NCBI RefSeq assembly: GCF_000281085.1
Contig: NZ_JH767540.1
Location: 15,511-71,954, forward strand
Length of the DNA: 56,444 nucleotides
Source of the DNA: Catenovulum agarivorans YM01
GTDB lineage: Bacteria; Pseudomonadota; Gammaproteobacteria; Enterobacterales; Alteromonadaceae
Reading direction: 5' to 3'
Position numbers and translations under genes: made by a program. Below are positions 56,349 to 56,444 of the stretch, piece after piece; position 1 is the stretch's first letter; the number at the start of each line of letters is the position of its first letter. The notes under the pieces were generated by a model. That model ran no database searches and was not told where the DNA came from. It worked only from the letters and a program-made list of their open reading frames with translations.

Positions 56349-56444
56349 GCTGTACATTTTCTACCATTAAATTTATGGAGTCCCAGCATGTGTAGTGGTA
56401 GAGTGATTTTGGCCACCTAATTAGAGGATGTTATGATTGATTCA

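Noticed and set aside
56433-56444. ATG with GAGG upstream on the plus strand at the very end
   Set aside because: Only four codons are visible, so a gene cannot be supported.

Overview
The window looks like chromosomal DNA of a marine gammaproteobacterium of the order Alteromonadales (Catenovulum/Paraglaciecola-like; genus is my inference). The reasons are an AT-rich but not extreme composition, a long class II ketol-acid reductoisomerase under a divergent ilvY, many c-di-GMP and HDOD signalling proteins, large TonB-dependent receptors coupled to degradative enzymes, and SapC, DUF5329 and UPF0158 family genes. No rRNA, tRNA, CRISPR array, transposase or integrase gene was recognised.

Layout. 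1-9.1 kb: a SprT-like protease cut by the window edge, sapC, rlmA-mutH (overlapping by one base), an HDOD protein, a PabA/TrpG glutaminase, a degenerate SNase-like protein and a 974-residue 7TM-PAS-GGDEF-EAL protein. 9.2-11.8 kb: divergent ilvY/ilvC with a palindromic operator candidate and a clear ilvC terminator. 11.9-16.3 kb: a translationally coupled MHYT hybrid histidine kinase and HD-GYP response regulator. 16.4-19.3 kb: an accessory island with a HipBA-type pair, an Imm26-like immunity protein and a DUF4272 protein. 19.6-23.8 kb: an RND efflux adaptor and pump. 23.8-28.7 kb: small exported or membrane proteins of unknown role, a GNAT enzyme and katG. 28.7-29.6 kb: no convincing gene, but a long inverted repeat and a 180-bp tandem duplication.

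29.6-35.4 kb is a phosphorus-scavenging operon (TonB receptor, purple-acid-phosphatase-like enzyme, two-domain beta-propeller phytase) with a Pho-box-like sequence upstream. 35.7-38.9 kb holds a degenerate GGDEF protein coupled to an AraC regulator, then a second HDOD protein. 39.0-40.3 kb holds a lipoprotein, a tiny ORF broken by an amber codon and a membrane protein. 40.5-42.7 kb is a YhaJ-like LysR regulator divergent from YqjF-like (DoxX) and YhaK-like (pirin) genes. 42.7-51.2 kb is a beta-glucan type utilisation locus: membrane AraC regulator, MFS-like transporter, GH3 lipoprotein and TonB receptor, with GAACGTTC-type palindromes before the GH3/MFS pair and before the receptor.

51.2-56.4 kb is accessory: UPF0158, two unknown membrane proteins, a serine hydrolase split by one in-frame TGA, a membrane AraC regulator, a HigA-like XRE regulator, and a protein matching only the N-terminal third to half of MreB. 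That MreB-like gene begins 15-20 bases after a sequence with the hallmarks of an integron attC site, so it is probably a gene cassette. It matches subdomain I of MreB, lacks the phosphate-1 motif and all of subdomain II, and sits where a toxin gene would be relative to the XRE gene. It is my best candidate for an undescribed system.
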